Assembly (NCBI GenBank): GCA_965216025.1
Contig: CBDCEX010000018.1
Location: 1 to 64,000 of the forward strand
Direction of reading: 5' to 3'
Source of the DNA: JADFQT01 sp965216025
Lineage (GTDB): Bacteria; Chloroflexota; Dehalococcoidia; Lucifugimonadales; UBA3495
Length of the DNA: 64,000 nt
In this document: positions 1-8,654 of the stretch, one piece after another
Position numbering within the stretch: position 1 is the stretch's first letter
How the letters are laid out: each line of letters begins with the position of its first letter
Translations under genes and position numbers: made by a program
The notes under the pieces: generated by a model
What the model saw: the letters and a program-made list of their open reading frames with translations, nothing else
Database searches by the model: none
Told to the model about the DNA's origin: nothing

Positions 1-43
1 ATCTCGTCGCCCTTCCCGCCGCAGCCGCCGTCCTTGGGGATAT

Positions 44-273
44 GCCCCTGCGGCGGCATCATCCGCCGTCGAAACAAGCGGGGCCTTCCCTTCCCATACT
101 GTACCCTGGGCGCCCCTGGAATCAGCCGAAGAGGTAGCGGTTTATGAGCTTTATCACGTCGCTCTTGCTGATGGCCTCATCTCCCGCACCAAAGAGGTAG
201 TCGTTGATGGCCGCTATGACCTCGATCTTCTCGATCGTGCCGTTGTTGTTGGCGTCGTACCGAACGATCAGAG
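44..273. repeat. Duplicated 3' end of LRR/FN3 genes, copy 1
   Basis: This stretch matches about 3741-3977 closely. Both copies hold the end of a secreted-protein gene (the docking-type tail) plus about 75 bp downstream. They are the ends of two tandem paralogous genes on the minus strand. The likeness is strong enough to support recombination between them. Confidence 0.8.
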
Positions 274-3200
274 GGTCCGAGGAGTCAACTTCGCAAAAAT
301 CCAACCCAAGGATCTGGAAATCGTTGTGGGCGACGTCCCTCAATCCCTCGGGAATGCACCCGGTCAGCTCGTTGCTGCTGAGGTACAAGGATTCCAGGTT
401 GGAGAGGCTGCCCAACTCCCCGGGGATCTCAGTCAGCCGGTTGCTGCTGAGGTCCAGGGATTCCAGGTTGGAGAGGTTGCCCAACTCCCCGGGGATCGGC
501 CCAGTCAGCTGGTTGTTGTGAAGGTCCAGGGATTTCAGGTTGGAGAGGTTGCCCAACTCCCCGGGGATCGGCCCAGCCAGCTCGTTAAAACCGAGGTACA
601 ATGTTTCCAGGTTGGAGAGGTTGCCCAGCTCTGCAGGGATCGGCCCAGCCAGCTCGTTAAAACCGAGGAACAACGTTTCCAGGTTGGGGAGGTTGCCCAA
701 CTCCCCGGGGATCCCGGTCAACTCGTTGCTGCTGAGGTCCAGGGATTCCAGGTTGGAGAGGCTGCCCAACTCCCCGGGGATCGGCCCAGTCAGCTGGTTG
801 TTGTGAAGGTCCAGGGATTTCAGGTTGGAGAGGTTGCCCAACTCCCCGGGGATCGGCCCAGCCAGCTCGTTAAAACCGAGGTACAACGTTTCCAGGTTGG
901 AGAGGTTGCCCAGCTCTGCAGGGATCGGCCCAGCCAGCTCGTTAAAACCGAGGAACAACGTTTCCAGGTTGGAGAGGCTGCCCAACTCCCCGGGGATCCC
1001 GGTCAACTCGTTGCTGCTGAGGTCCAGGGATTCCAGGTTGGAGAGGCTGCCCAACTCCCCGGGGATCGGCCCAGTCAGCTGGTTGTTGTGAAGGTCCAGG
1101 GATTTCAGGTTGGAGAGGTTGCCCAACTCCCCGGGGATCGGCCCAGCCAGCTCGTTAAAACCGAGGTACAACGTTTCCAGGTTGGAGAGGTTGCCCAGCT
1201 CTGCAGGGATCGGCCCAGCCAGCTCGTTAAAACCGAGGAACAACGTTTCCAGGTTGGGGAGGTTGCCCAACTCCCCGGGGATCCCGGTCAACTCGTTGCT
1301 GCTGAGGTCCAGGGATTCCAGGTTGGAGAGGCTGCCCAACTCCCCGGGGATCGGCCCAGTCAGCTGGTTGTTGTGAAGGTCCAGGGATTTCAGGTTGGAG
1401 AGGTTGCCCAACTCCCCGGGGATCGGCCCAGCCAGCTCGTTAAAACCGAGGTACAACGTTTCCAGGTTGGAGAGGTTGCCCAGCTCTGCAGGGATCGGCC
1501 CAGCCAGCTCGTTAAAACCGAGGAACAACGTTTCCAGGTTGGAGAGGTTGCCCAACTCCCCGGGGATCCCGGTCAACTCGTTGCTGCTGAGGTCCAGGGA
1601 TTCCAGGTTGGAGAGGCTGCCCAACTCCCCGGGGATCGGCCCAGTCAGCTGGTTGTTGTGAAGGTCCAGGGATTTCAGGTTGGAGAGGTTGCCCAACTCC
1701 CCGGGGATCGGCCCAGCCAGCTCGTTAAAACCGAGGTACAACGTTTCCAGGTTGGAGAGGTTGCCCAGCTCTGCAGGGATCGGCCCAGCCAGCTCGTTAA
1801 AACCGAGGAACAACGTTTCCAGGTTGGAGAGGTTGCCCAACTCCCCGGGGATCCCGGTCAACTCGTTGCTGCTGAGGTCCAGGGATTCCAGGTTGGAGAG
1901 GCTGCCCAGCTCCGACGGCACCTCCCCGCTCAGCTGATTGCCGCTGAGGTCCAGCCTCCTGACGCGCCCGTCTGAGTCGGTGGTCACGCCGTGCCACTCT
2001 CCCAGAGGCTTGTCGCTCAGCCAGTTGTCGTTGTTCGCCCAGTTGTCGCCGCTAGTGGCGTTGTAGAGGGTGACCAGCGCGGCCCGGTCGGTGGCCGCAT
2101 CGCCGGCGGAGGCGGCCGGCATGCAGTAATCCAGGCCCAGTTGGGCCAGGTCGTTTAGCGGCACGTCCCGTAACCCTCCGGGAATGCAGCCGGTCAACTG
2201 GTTGCCTGCGAGCCACAGCACTCTCAGGTTGGTCAGGCTGCCCAACTCCGCCGGTATCTCCCCGGTCAACTGGTTGTCGTTCAGGTACAGCCATTCCAGG
2301 TTGGTCAGGCTGCCCAACTCCGCCGGTATCTCCCCGGTCAACTGGTTGTCGTTCAGGTACAGCCATTCCAGGTTGGTCAGGCTGCCCAACCCCGCCGGTA
2401 TCTCCCCGGTCAACTGGTTGCCTCCGAGCCGCAGGTCCTTCAGGTTGGTCAGGCTGCCCAACTCCGCCGGTATCTCCCCGGTCAGCTGGTTGCCAGAGAG
2501 CCACAGTCGTTCCAGGTTGGTCAGGTTGCCCAACCCCGCCGGTATCCCCCCGGTCAACTGGTTGTTGTGGAGCCGCAGCTCCTTCAGGTTGGTCAGGCTG
2601 CCCAACCACGCCGGTATCTCCCCGGTCAGCTGGTTGTCGAAGAGAGCCAGCACTGCCAGGTTGGTCAGATTGCCCAACTCCGCCGGTATCTCCCCGGTCA
2701 ACCGGTTGTCTCCGAGCCACAGCTCTTTCAGGTTGGTCAGGCTGCCCAACTCCGCCGGTATCTCCCCGGTCAACTGGTTGTATTGGAGCTGCAGCCATTC
2801 CAGGTTGGTCAGGCTGCCCAACTCAGCCGGTATCCCCCCGGTCAACTGGTTGGTGTTCAGGAACAGCCGCTTCAGGTTGGTCAGGCTGCCCAACTCCGCC
2901 GGTATCTCCCCGGTCAACTGGTTGCCGGCTAGGTCCAGCCACCGCAGATAGGTCAGGTCCCCCAACTCAGCCGGTATCCCCCCGGTCAACTGGTTGCCGG
3001 CTAGGTACAGCTCTTCCAGGTTGGTCAGGCTGCCCAACTCCGCCGGTATCCCCCCGGTCAACTCGTTGAATGAGAGCCGCAGTCGTTCCAGGTTGGTCAG
3101 GTCCCCCAACTCCGCCGGTATCCCCCCGGTCAACTGGTTGATGTCCAGGACTAGCTGCGTCAGGTTGGCGAGGTTGCCCAGCTCCGCCGGTATTGACCCG

Positions 3201-3472
3201 GTCAGCTGGTTGCCGGCAAGCCACAGCCGAGTGACCCGGCCGTCGCTGTCGGTGGTTACTCCATGCCATTCCCCCATGGGGGCGTTGCTCAGCCAGTTGC
3301 CGTTGTTGTGCCAGTTCGCTCCGTCCGTGGCGTTGTAGAAGGCGACCAGCGCGGCCCGGTCGGTGGACGTGTTCGTCTGCGCTTGAGCCAGCCCCGTGCC
3401 GGCCACGCTGGCAAGGGCCATGGCGGCAACCGCCATCACAGCGACGAGAAATCTGGCAATAGACTTTGCCAT
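122..3472 (-). CDS. Secreted leucine-rich-repeat protein with docking-type C-terminus
   Basis: The protein is about 1116 residues from the chosen ATG at 3472. That start gives a clean signal peptide (MAKSIARFLVAVMAV..., ending near AQAQ) and has a GGGGAG-type ribosome site upstream; a start at 3565 would add a poorly conserved leader. Two blocks each begin with a cap motif (TDRAALV.LYNAT.G.NW...W) followed by many 24-residue plant-type LRRs (LxxNxLTGxIPxELGxLxNL). The last ~45 residues carry a calcium-loop pattern (DANNNGTIEK) and an ISKSDVIKLINRYLFG helix, as in dockerin-like tails. It probably acts in adhesion or recognition outside the cell; the ligand is unknown. The second block contains five near-identical 95-residue units. 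Confidence 0.88.
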   Translation of the reverse strand: MAKSIARFLVAVMAVAAMALASVAGTGLAQAQTNTSTDRAALVAFYNATDGANWHNNGNWLSNAPMGEWHGVTTDSDGRVTRLWLAGNQLTGSIPAELGNLANLTQLVLDINQLTGGIPAELGDLTNLERLRLSFNELTGGIPAELGSLTNLEELYLAGNQLTGGIPAELGDLTYLRWLDLAGNQLTGEIPAELGSLTNLKRLFLNTNQLTGGIPAELGSLTNLEWLQLQYNQLTGEIPAELGSLTNLKELWLGDNRLTGEIPAELGNLTNLAVLALFDNQLTGEIPAWLGSLTNLKELRLHNNQLTGGIPAGLGNLTNLERLWLSGNQLTGEIPAELGSLTNLKDLRLGGNQLTGEIPAGLGSLTNLEWLYLNDNQLTGEIPAELGSLTNLEWLYLNDNQLTGEIPAELGSLTNLRVLWLAGNQLTGCIPGGLRDVPLNDLAQLGLDYCMPAASAGDAATDRAALVTLYNATSGDNWANNDNWLSDKPLGEWHGVTTDSDGRVRRLDLSGNQLSGEVPSELGSLSNLESLDLSSNELTGIPGELGNLSNLETLFLGFNELAGPIPAELGNLSNLETLYLGFNELAGPIPGELGNLSNLKSLDLHNNQLTGPIPGELGSLSNLESLDLSSNELTGIPGELGNLSNLETLFLGFNELAGPIPAELGNLSNLETLYLGFNELAGPIPGELGNLSNLKSLDLHNNQLTGPIPGELGSLSNLESLDLSSNELTGIPGELGNLPNLETLFLGFNELAGPIPAELGNLSNLETLYLGFNELAGPIPGELGNLSNLKSLDLHNNQLTGPIPGELGSLSNLESLDLSSNELTGIPGELGSLSNLETLFLGFNELAGPIPAELGNLSNLETLYLGFNELAGPIPGELGNLSNLKSLDLHNNQLTGPIPGELGSLSNLESLDLSSNELTGIPGELGNLPNLETLFLGFNELAGPIPAELGNLSNLETLYLGFNELAGPIPGELGNLSNLKSLDLHNNQLTGPIPGELGNLSNLESLDLSSNRLTEIPGELGSLSNLESLYLSSNELTGCIPEGLRDVAHNDFQILGLDFCEVDSSDPLIVRYDANNNGTIEKIEVIAAINDYLFGAGDEAISKSDVIKLINRYLFG
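460..1885. repeat. Five tandem 285-bp units inside the LRR gene
   Basis: Identical or nearly identical 285-bp units (95 codons, four LRRs each) follow one another. Landmark sequences recur at exact 285-bp spacing, for example near 540, 825, 1110, 1395 and 1680. Differences between units are few (for example GGGGAGG versus GGAGAGG). The unit is a multiple of three, so copy-number change would keep the frame. Confidence 0.92.
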
Positions 3473-3579
3473 CTGCGTTCTCCCCCTGGGGGCCCGCGAG
3501 GGTGGCGGCGCTGCTGTGGACCTCATGCTGAAGATGCTGCGGTGGTTCCCGTTGGTCTCGCCCATAACGCCCTCCTGGA

Positions 3580-3714
3580 ACCTGAGTGGTCATTGGATGT
3601 CCGCCGGGGATGGCCTCACCGTCGGGGCCGCTGGATGCGCAACCGGACCCGGCGGGCGGCGTTTCTGCGGCTGCTCCGAAACTCCCGTAGTCGGCTGAGG
3701 TGATGGTCACCGCC
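3580..3714 (-). pseudogene. Fragment of the FN3-linked secreted-protein domain
   Basis: The minus strand reads VTITSADYGSFGAAAET, which resembles the intact stretch MITASGYGWFGAVTET in the neighbouring gene at 3817-4503. Only about 40 residues remain, directly upstream of the LRR gene. It looks like debris from tandem duplication and deletion of paralogues. Confidence 0.55.
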
Positions 3715-3740
3715 CGCCCCCGGCGCCACCGTCTCGGGAA

Positions 3741-3977
3741 TATGCCCCTGCGGCGGCATCGTCCGCCATCGAAACCAGCCGGACCTTCCTGTACTGTGCC
3801 CTGGGCGTCCCTGGAATCAGCCGAAGAGGTAGAGGTTTATGAGCTTTATCACGTCGCTCTTGCTGATGGCCTCATCTCCCTCACCAAAGAGGTAGTTGTT
3901 GATGGCCGCTATGACCTCGTTCTTCTCAATCATGCCGTTGCCGTTGGCGTCGTACCTGACAATCAAGGGGTCCCCGG
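3741..3977. repeat. Duplicated 3' end of LRR/FN3 genes, copy 2
   Basis: This is the second copy of the segment at 44-273. It holds the docking-type tail (DANGNGMIEKNE..., ISKSDVIKLINLYLFG) of the broken paralogue and its downstream flank. Confidence 0.8.
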
Positions 3978-4738
3978 CGGCAACCGCTATCGTGAGGGCG
4001 CCGCCCACCGGAACGTCCTCGCGGTCGGAGTTCCTCAGAACGCCGGAGAAAGAGTATGTCCCCTCCGCACTGGGTGCGGTAACGGTGTAGGTAAAGGCCG
4101 TCTGCCCAAAAAGGCTGAAACGGACTTCCCGGCCTACGTCCGTAACCCCACTATCTTCCAGGCTGCTGGAAACGTAGCTGAATCCGGGGGGCAGGGTTTC
4201 CGTCACAGCCCCAAACCAGCCGTATCCGCTGGCGGTGATCATTACCACAACCTCGCCTGCCGGGGCCACGGACGGCGGGGAGAAGGACCGGATGGCCCCC
4301 CAGGTTGCCGGCGTTCCCGGGGCTGTGGCTGACCAGAGGCCGTCGCCGGCGGCGCTGACCGCCCGCACCTGCACGTCGTATTGTGCACCTCCTGTCAAGC
4401 CGGTGATTTGATAACTGAGGGCGCCCGAGCCGGCGGTCCACGCGTTATCCACAACGGTCCAGTTGACATCGGACTTATCCCTGGCGGCGCTTTCGATGTA
4501 CATGCCATTCCCCCATGGGGGCGTTGCTCAGCCAGTTGCCGTTGTTGCCCCAGTTCGCTCCGCCCGTGGCGTTGTAGAGGGCGACCAGCGCGGCCCGGTC
4601 TGTGTCCGAATCGCCGGCATCGTATGTCTGGCCTTGAACGGGCAGGGCTCCGCTAAAAGTGAAGACTCCGAGCATCCCAACAAAGGCCAAGATGGCGAAC
4701 ATCGCCGCTCCGACCAGGATTTTCAGTTGTTTGCTCAT
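3817..4738 (-). pseudogene. Secreted LRR-cap/FN3/docking-tail protein, broken by deletion
   Basis: The N-terminal part (from ATG 4738: signal peptide MSKQLKILVGAAMFAILAF..., then the LRR cap TDRAALVALYNATGGANW) runs to GEWH and then leaves frame. The rest lies in another frame: half of a fibronectin type III domain (YQITGLTGGAQYDVQVRAVS), a linker domain, and a docking-type tail. The join near 4475-4505 reads GEWH-VHRKRRQ, where paralogues read GEWHGVTTDSDGR. A deletion therefore fused the cap to mid-FN3 and lost both the LRRs and the frame. A functional secreted product is unlikely. Confidence 0.75.
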
Positions 4739-4929
4739 ACGGCTAACCCTTCCGAGGGCCGAAAGTGGCCACTGGCGCTGCATAGTCCACAGCCTTGGCC
4801 CACCTCCAGATCATACCAGTAACTCCGTGTCCCGGGTGAACCCGGTTCACCGCGGCCGGTAGCGCCTAAGTCAGGGGGTGATAGAATCAACCACCCGTGG
4901 CCGGAAGCAGACTCCAGAAGGAAAAGCCG

Positions 4930-5537
4930 ATGTCAGACTCGCCCACGTCGCCATGCCCGAGCTGTCAGAACCCAAACCCGCGAGACGCCAATTTCTGCCG
5001 CCAGTGTGGGGCACCGTTGACACCGCCCGCACCAGGTCAGCAGGTATCGGAGGAGCCGGCGTCTCCCAACGAGGAGCTGCAGGACAGCACTACCCAACCG
5101 GCGGGAGGTTCACGGGCAGCACAGTCGCAAAGGGATGCGGGTTAGGCTGCATCGGGCTGATAGCGTCCCTCATCGTGTTGGTTGTAGCAGTTACGGTCTG
5201 CTCGAACACCGACGCAGACTTTGAGCTGGACGACGGGGGAGACGGGAAGGCCCTTACCGACTCACAGTATGGGAGGGTAGTCGACGAGCTGACAAAGATG
5301 GCGCTGGCCCGAGACTGGTGTCACAAACGGTCTGGAGGACTGGACTCCCGGGACATCGCCATACTGACGTTCTATGCAGAGGACATGGCTGAGAAACTGT
5401 ACTGGTCGGGGCCGTACTCGATAGACGAGGCTGACCTCAGCCGGCACCTGGTCCGGAAAAACTGGTCCGCATTTATGGGCCAGGACTTTGACCGCGGCGG
5501 CAGGGAGCTGCGCTACCGCCCGCCCGGTTGCGGGTAA
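4930..5537 (+). pseudogene. Zinc-ribbon plus single-TM protein, split by a frameshift
   Basis: From ATG 4930 (AGAAGG upstream) the first frame encodes a double-CxxC zinc ribbon (CPSCQNPNPRDANFCRQCG) and a proline-rich linker. It stops at 5145. A second frame covers the same point and continues with a transmembrane helix (GCIGLIASLIVLVVAVTVC) and an acidic outer domain of about 110 residues ending at 5537. Bacterial zinc-ribbon/TM proteins have exactly this order, so one gene with an indel near 5100-5140 is the simplest reading. A sequencing error would also explain it. The role is unknown. Confidence 0.6.
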
Positions 5538-6051
5538 TCTCAAACGCCCATGGGCGGCTCCAGGCCGCCCATGACCGATCGCCTTCCGGTATGCGCCGAA
5601 GGCATGAATCGCCTGGCCCAGTTCAATGACGGCGTACTTCCCAGCGTTCTGGCTAAGTCCGGCCGAAACAGGGAAATTCTAGTGTTTCGAGGGCTGTTCC
5701 ATACTCCCTGTTTGTGGAACAGACGGAATGCACCGGCAGGATGGTTGTCGTCAATGACAGCGTGGACCAGCCGCCCCCTGGCTGGAATGGGCAAAAGTAT
5801 ACCGTCCTGCCGGGGAGAAATAAACCGGGTTTTCCAGCCACCCCCTGAGCTACGACAATGGGGGAATTCCCAGCCGGGGCCGTAAACAGGGCTGTTTCCA
5901 GCCAGGGCCGCCGGCTGGGGCTGGCCCGGGCCGGCCCTCCGGACTCCGCTACTATGCGGCAGGCCCGGCGGTCCAGCAGCGCCATGGTGGAGAAGTACAC
6001 CGGCTGGGTAACCGCGCTGGGGCGTCGCGCCGGTGAAAACGGGGTAAAGCG
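5538..6051. other. Gene-poor stretch
   Basis: No convincing coding sequence is seen. Open frames here lack domains and codon bias. The segment probably consists of old transposon flanks, since it runs straight into an IstB remnant. Confidence 0.5.
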
Positions 6052-6405
6052 GAACTGCTGGAGGCCCAGGACGAGCGACGGCTGCTCAACCTGCAGCGGA
6101 ATCTGTCCCGCCTCGGCCTGCTGATCATCGACGAACTGGGCTTCGTCCCCCTGTCCCCCACCGGCGCGGAACTCCTCTTCGATGTCTTCAGCCAGCGCTA
6201 CGAAAGGGGATCCATCCTGGTCACCACCAACCTCCCCTTCGACGAGTGGACCGAAGTGTTTGGCTCGGAACGCCTCACCGGTGCCCTGCTGGACCGCCTC
6301 ACCCACCACGTCCACATCCTGGAGATGAACGGCGACAGCTACCGCCTCATGCACAGCCGGGAGAACGCCGCCTCTCAGGCTCCGGACGACCCCGACGAAG
6401 AATAG
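6052..6405 (+). pseudogene. istB: IstB (IS21 helper ATPase), C-terminal fragment
   Basis: The frame reads LLEAQDERRLLNLQR, then LLIIDELGFVPLSPTGAELLF (Walker B region) and SILVTTNLPFDEWTEVF. It ends with ...DDPDEE and a stop. IstB is the AAA+ target-selection partner of the IS21 transposase. The Walker A half is missing, so this is a dead 3' piece. The following ~110 bp (6406-6520) recur at 29190-29317, which marks the old IS21 right end. Confidence 0.85.
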
Positions 6406-6524
6406 TCCGCACCGTCAACGCCGTCTCTTCCTACTCCAGTAACGCCGCCACTCTGCCTGATTTACTGCCGTCGGTCATCACGTCAGTGGTACACCATTCC
6501 TCCGCCCCAGTGGCCTAATTTCTT

Positions 6525-8001
6525 GTAACTGTTCAGACTTGAGGGGAAATGAGCAGCCGTCGGCATTCCAGGAAGGGGTTTAGGCCCTTGGCCCGCCAGG
6601 TTCCGAAGAGGGATGCCAGAGTCATTTTGCTATCGCTGCCCTGTTCCGAGCGAGTCCCGCCGCTGATTTTACGGCTGATCACCAGGTGGCGGAGACTGCG
6701 TTCGGCGGCATTATTGTCAGATGGAGCCTCCGGGTGCGATACGAAGACGAACAGCTCCTTGATGTGCCGCTCAATCCGCCGGCAGAGCTTGGCTTGCACT
6801 GCCAACGGGTCTTCCAGGAAAGGACGGCACAGCGCCAGCAACCGCTCTTCCAGCGCCAGTTGCCCCCGGGGTGGGGGCCGTTCCCCCGCCCCCGCCCACT
6901 CCCTGGCCTTGGCGTAGAGCCGTTGCGCTCCATGAGCCCACCGGGCCAGTACTACGTCTTCCGGGTACAAGGCCTTCAGCGCGTGAATGTCCCGCAGCAG
7001 GTGGGCCCAACATCTCTGTTTGAGTCCGGGGTAGTGGTGGTAGGCCACGTAGAAGTCGCTCACCAGAATCCCTTCGAAGGACTCGCCCAGGACCTCGTCC
7101 ACCACCTTCCCGCCCCGGCCCCGGCGCAGGAAGAACCGCTCCGCGGGCGTGCTGAAAGTCCAGACGCAGCCGTTTTTCCCGTTCTCCCGCCAACCCGTTT
7201 CATCGGCGTGGACCACCGGGCTGGAACGAATGCGCTCCAGCGACCCGCCCACTTCCGGCCCGGCCTGCCGGGCAACCTGGTGGACAGCCCGGACGACGGC
7301 CCCAACGCTCAGTTTCAACTGATGGAGCGTTCGCAGATACCATTGAATGGTCCTTACGGGCAGCCGGGCCTCTTCCCGCAGGGTCACTATCAGGCTTGAC
7401 AGGTTGACCCCCAGGCGCTGGCGGCCTACAGCCAGACCTTTCAGAGGGTCCTGGGGCAGCCGCCGTTTCCGGCACAAGGGACAGGTCCGGGCTATGAATA
7501 CGTGCTCCGTGACTTCCGCCGGGACTACCGGAATGTCTATGACTTCCCGGGTCCGCTGCACCCAACCCCCGCTCAGGGTGGTATGGCATTCGGGGCAAGA
7601 CTCCGGGGCGTGGACCACCCGCACGGCGGGTTCCATCCGCGGCCGGGCGAAGCCGTGCTGACGCTTCTTTCGCGGCTTCTTCTCCTGCTCCGCCGGCTTC
7701 TTGCGCTTGGCGGCAGGTTTATGCCCCGGCATCCTGGCCCCCAGCCCGCCGCCGGACAGCCGGGCCTCCAGGCTTTCGACCCGCTGGCGCAGTTCGGCAA
7801 TCACGCCCTGTTGCCCGGTGATGACCCCCTGCTGTTCCGCGATAACCGCCAGCAGGGTTTCCCGGCTCGCCAGGTCCAGTCCTTTTTCCATTGTTCCTTT
7901 TTCCATTGTTCCTTTATGCCACAACTCCGCCCCGGTCGCCAGCGCTTTTCAGCCCGGCGGCGGGCTTCGCCAAATTCGCCTCACCAAGTCTGAACAGTTA
8001 C
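6525..8001 (-). mobile_element. IS66-family element, single-gene (ISBst12-like) type
   Basis: Perfect 17-bp terminal inverted repeats (GTAACTGTTCAGACTTG at 6525-6541 and its complement at 7985-8001) bound one transposase gene. The accessory tnpA and tnpB genes of classical IS66 are absent, as in the ISBst12 subgroup. No clear target duplication is seen. It lies about 55 bp upstream of the operator-like site of the metal-uptake operon. Confidence 0.88.
6533..7924 (-). CDS. tnpC: IS66-family transposase (TnpC type)
   Basis: The N-terminus has a coiled coil (ETLLAVIAEQQGVITGQQG...). It is followed by a basic linker, a zinc-finger region (CPECHTTL ... CPLCRKRR), the catalytic core (VVHADETGWR; VSDFYVAYHHYPGLKQRCWAHLLRDI), and a C-terminal SDNNAAERSLRHLVISRKISGG motif with the final acidic residue. 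At 463 residues it is close to family length. The 5' end carries a small duplication (GGAACAATGGAAAAA twice), giving three in-frame ATGs at 7924, 7906 and 7894. The last two each follow AAAGGAACA and are the better starts. The gene looks intact. Confidence 0.92.
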   Translation of the reverse strand: MWHKGTMEKGTMEKGLDLASRETLLAVIAEQQGVITGQQGVIAELRQRVESLEARLSGGGLGARMPGHKPAAKRKKPAEQEKKPRKKRQHGFARPRMEPAVRVVHAPESCPECHTTLSGGWVQRTREVIDIPVVPAEVTEHVFIARTCPLCRKRRLPQDPLKGLAVGRQRLGVNLSSLIVTLREEARLPVRTIQWYLRTLHQLKLSVGAVVRAVHQVARQAGPEVGGSLERIRSSPVVHADETGWRENGKNGCVWTFSTPAERFFLRRGRGGKVVDEVLGESFEGILVSDFYVAYHHYPGLKQRCWAHLLRDIHALKALYPEDVVLARWAHGAQRLYAKAREWAGAGERPPPRGQLALEERLLALCRPFLEDPLAVQAKLCRRIERHIKELFVFVSHPEAPSDNNAAERSLRHLVISRKISGGTRSEQGSDSKMTLASLFGTWRAKGLNPFLECRRLLISPQV

Positions 8002-8055
8002 GCAACCGCCCGCCCCTTGACTGGGCCGGGACGAGGACGTAAAATTGTCATAGAG

Positions 8056-8068
8056 GATACTCTGTATC
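8056..8068. promoter_or_regulatory. Metalloregulator operator-like palindrome GATAC-TCT-GTATC
   Basis: A perfect 5+5 palindrome with a 3-bp spacer lies 30 bp upstream of the Fur-family gene. Matching sites stand upstream of the ZnuA-like gene (8570) and of the second regulator (62094). Recurrence at the same kind of gene is the evidence; binding is inferred. Confidence 0.6.
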
Positions 8069-8097
8069 AGTTTCGAGAGACACTGTCAAACACTGTT

Positions 8098-8550
8098 ATG
8101 GTATTACCAAAGCGCAATACTTCCACAGCCGACCAGATCCTGGAGACGCTGGAGGAATGGGGCTACCGTTCCACCGGCCCCCGGCGCGTGGTTGCCATGA
8201 CCGTTGCCCAGCAGGACCGGCACTTCACCGCCGAGGGCCTGCGGCGGCAGTTGCCTCCCGCCATCGGCAGGGCCACCGTCTACCGGACTCTCAAGATACT
8301 GGTCGAGTCCGGTGCCCTGTGCCGGGTGTTGCTGGAAGACGGAGACCTGCATTACCTGTTGAGCCACCGCGGCCATCATCATCACCTGCTCTGCGTTCAG
8401 TGCGGCTCATCCCAGGACCTTACCGGCTGCGACATCGAGGATGTTCTCACCGCAACTTCGTCCCAACATGGCTTCGAACTGAGCGGTCATTGGCTGGAGG
8501 TCTACGGCCGCTGCCGCGACTGCGTTCTTAACACACCCGTCAGCGGTTAG
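8098..8550 (+). CDS. Fur-family metalloregulator (Zur-like)
   Basis: The protein is 150 residues from ATG 8098. An upstream in-frame start would run back into the IS66 end and is not credible. It has a winged-helix N-terminal half (TADQILETLEEWGYRSTGPRR ... RATVYRTLKILVESG) and the Fur dimerisation/metal half: SHRGHHHHLLCVQCG, then a second CxxC near the end (GRCRDC), the structural zinc site. It probably represses metal uptake when metal is plentiful. It lies just ahead of znuA-like, znuC and znuB genes with a palindrome on each side, so autoregulation and control of the operon are likely. The second copy at 62124 is closely similar. Confidence 0.88.
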   Translation: MVLPKRNTSTADQILETLEEWGYRSTGPRRVVAMTVAQQDRHFTAEGLRRQLPPAIGRATVYRTLKILVESGALCRVLLEDGDLHYLLSHRGHHHHLLCVQCGSSQDLTGCDIEDVLTATSSQHGFELSGHWLEVYGRCRDCVLNTPVSG

Positions 8551-8569
8551 TCTCCTTTTTGGCCTAATT

Positions 8570-8582
8570 GATACTCAATATC
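8570..8582. promoter_or_regulatory. Operator-like site GATAC-TCA-ATATC
   Basis: This differs by one base from the perfect palindrome and lies 73 bp upstream of the ZnuA-like start. A weaker half-site, GATACTTAGTCTT, follows at 8604-8616. It probably controls the transporter genes. Confidence 0.5.
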
Positions 8583-8654
8583 AGCGTTGGCATTTAGCAT
8601 TTTGATACTTAGTCTTAAATAAACGAATTGTTGAGACAAAGAAGGAGTTAATTC

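Noticed and set aside
460..1885. CRISPR-like regular repeats
   Set aside because: The period is 285 bp and wholly coding in frame, with no short repeats or unique spacers.
326..1975. Long plus-strand open frame (549 codons) and several 88-codon frames opposite the LRR gene
   Set aside because: They are antisense shadows of the repeat array: the same 95-residue pattern recurs with no domain, start signal or codon sense.
2052..2798. Second minus-strand frame with repeated GDTGGVGQPDQP
   Set aside because: It is the +1 frame of the LRR repeats; the real protein in the other frame has signal peptide, caps and tail.
6686..7993. Plus-strand open frames opposite the IS66 transposase
   Set aside because: No motifs; the minus strand carries a complete IS66 protein with terminal repeats outside it.
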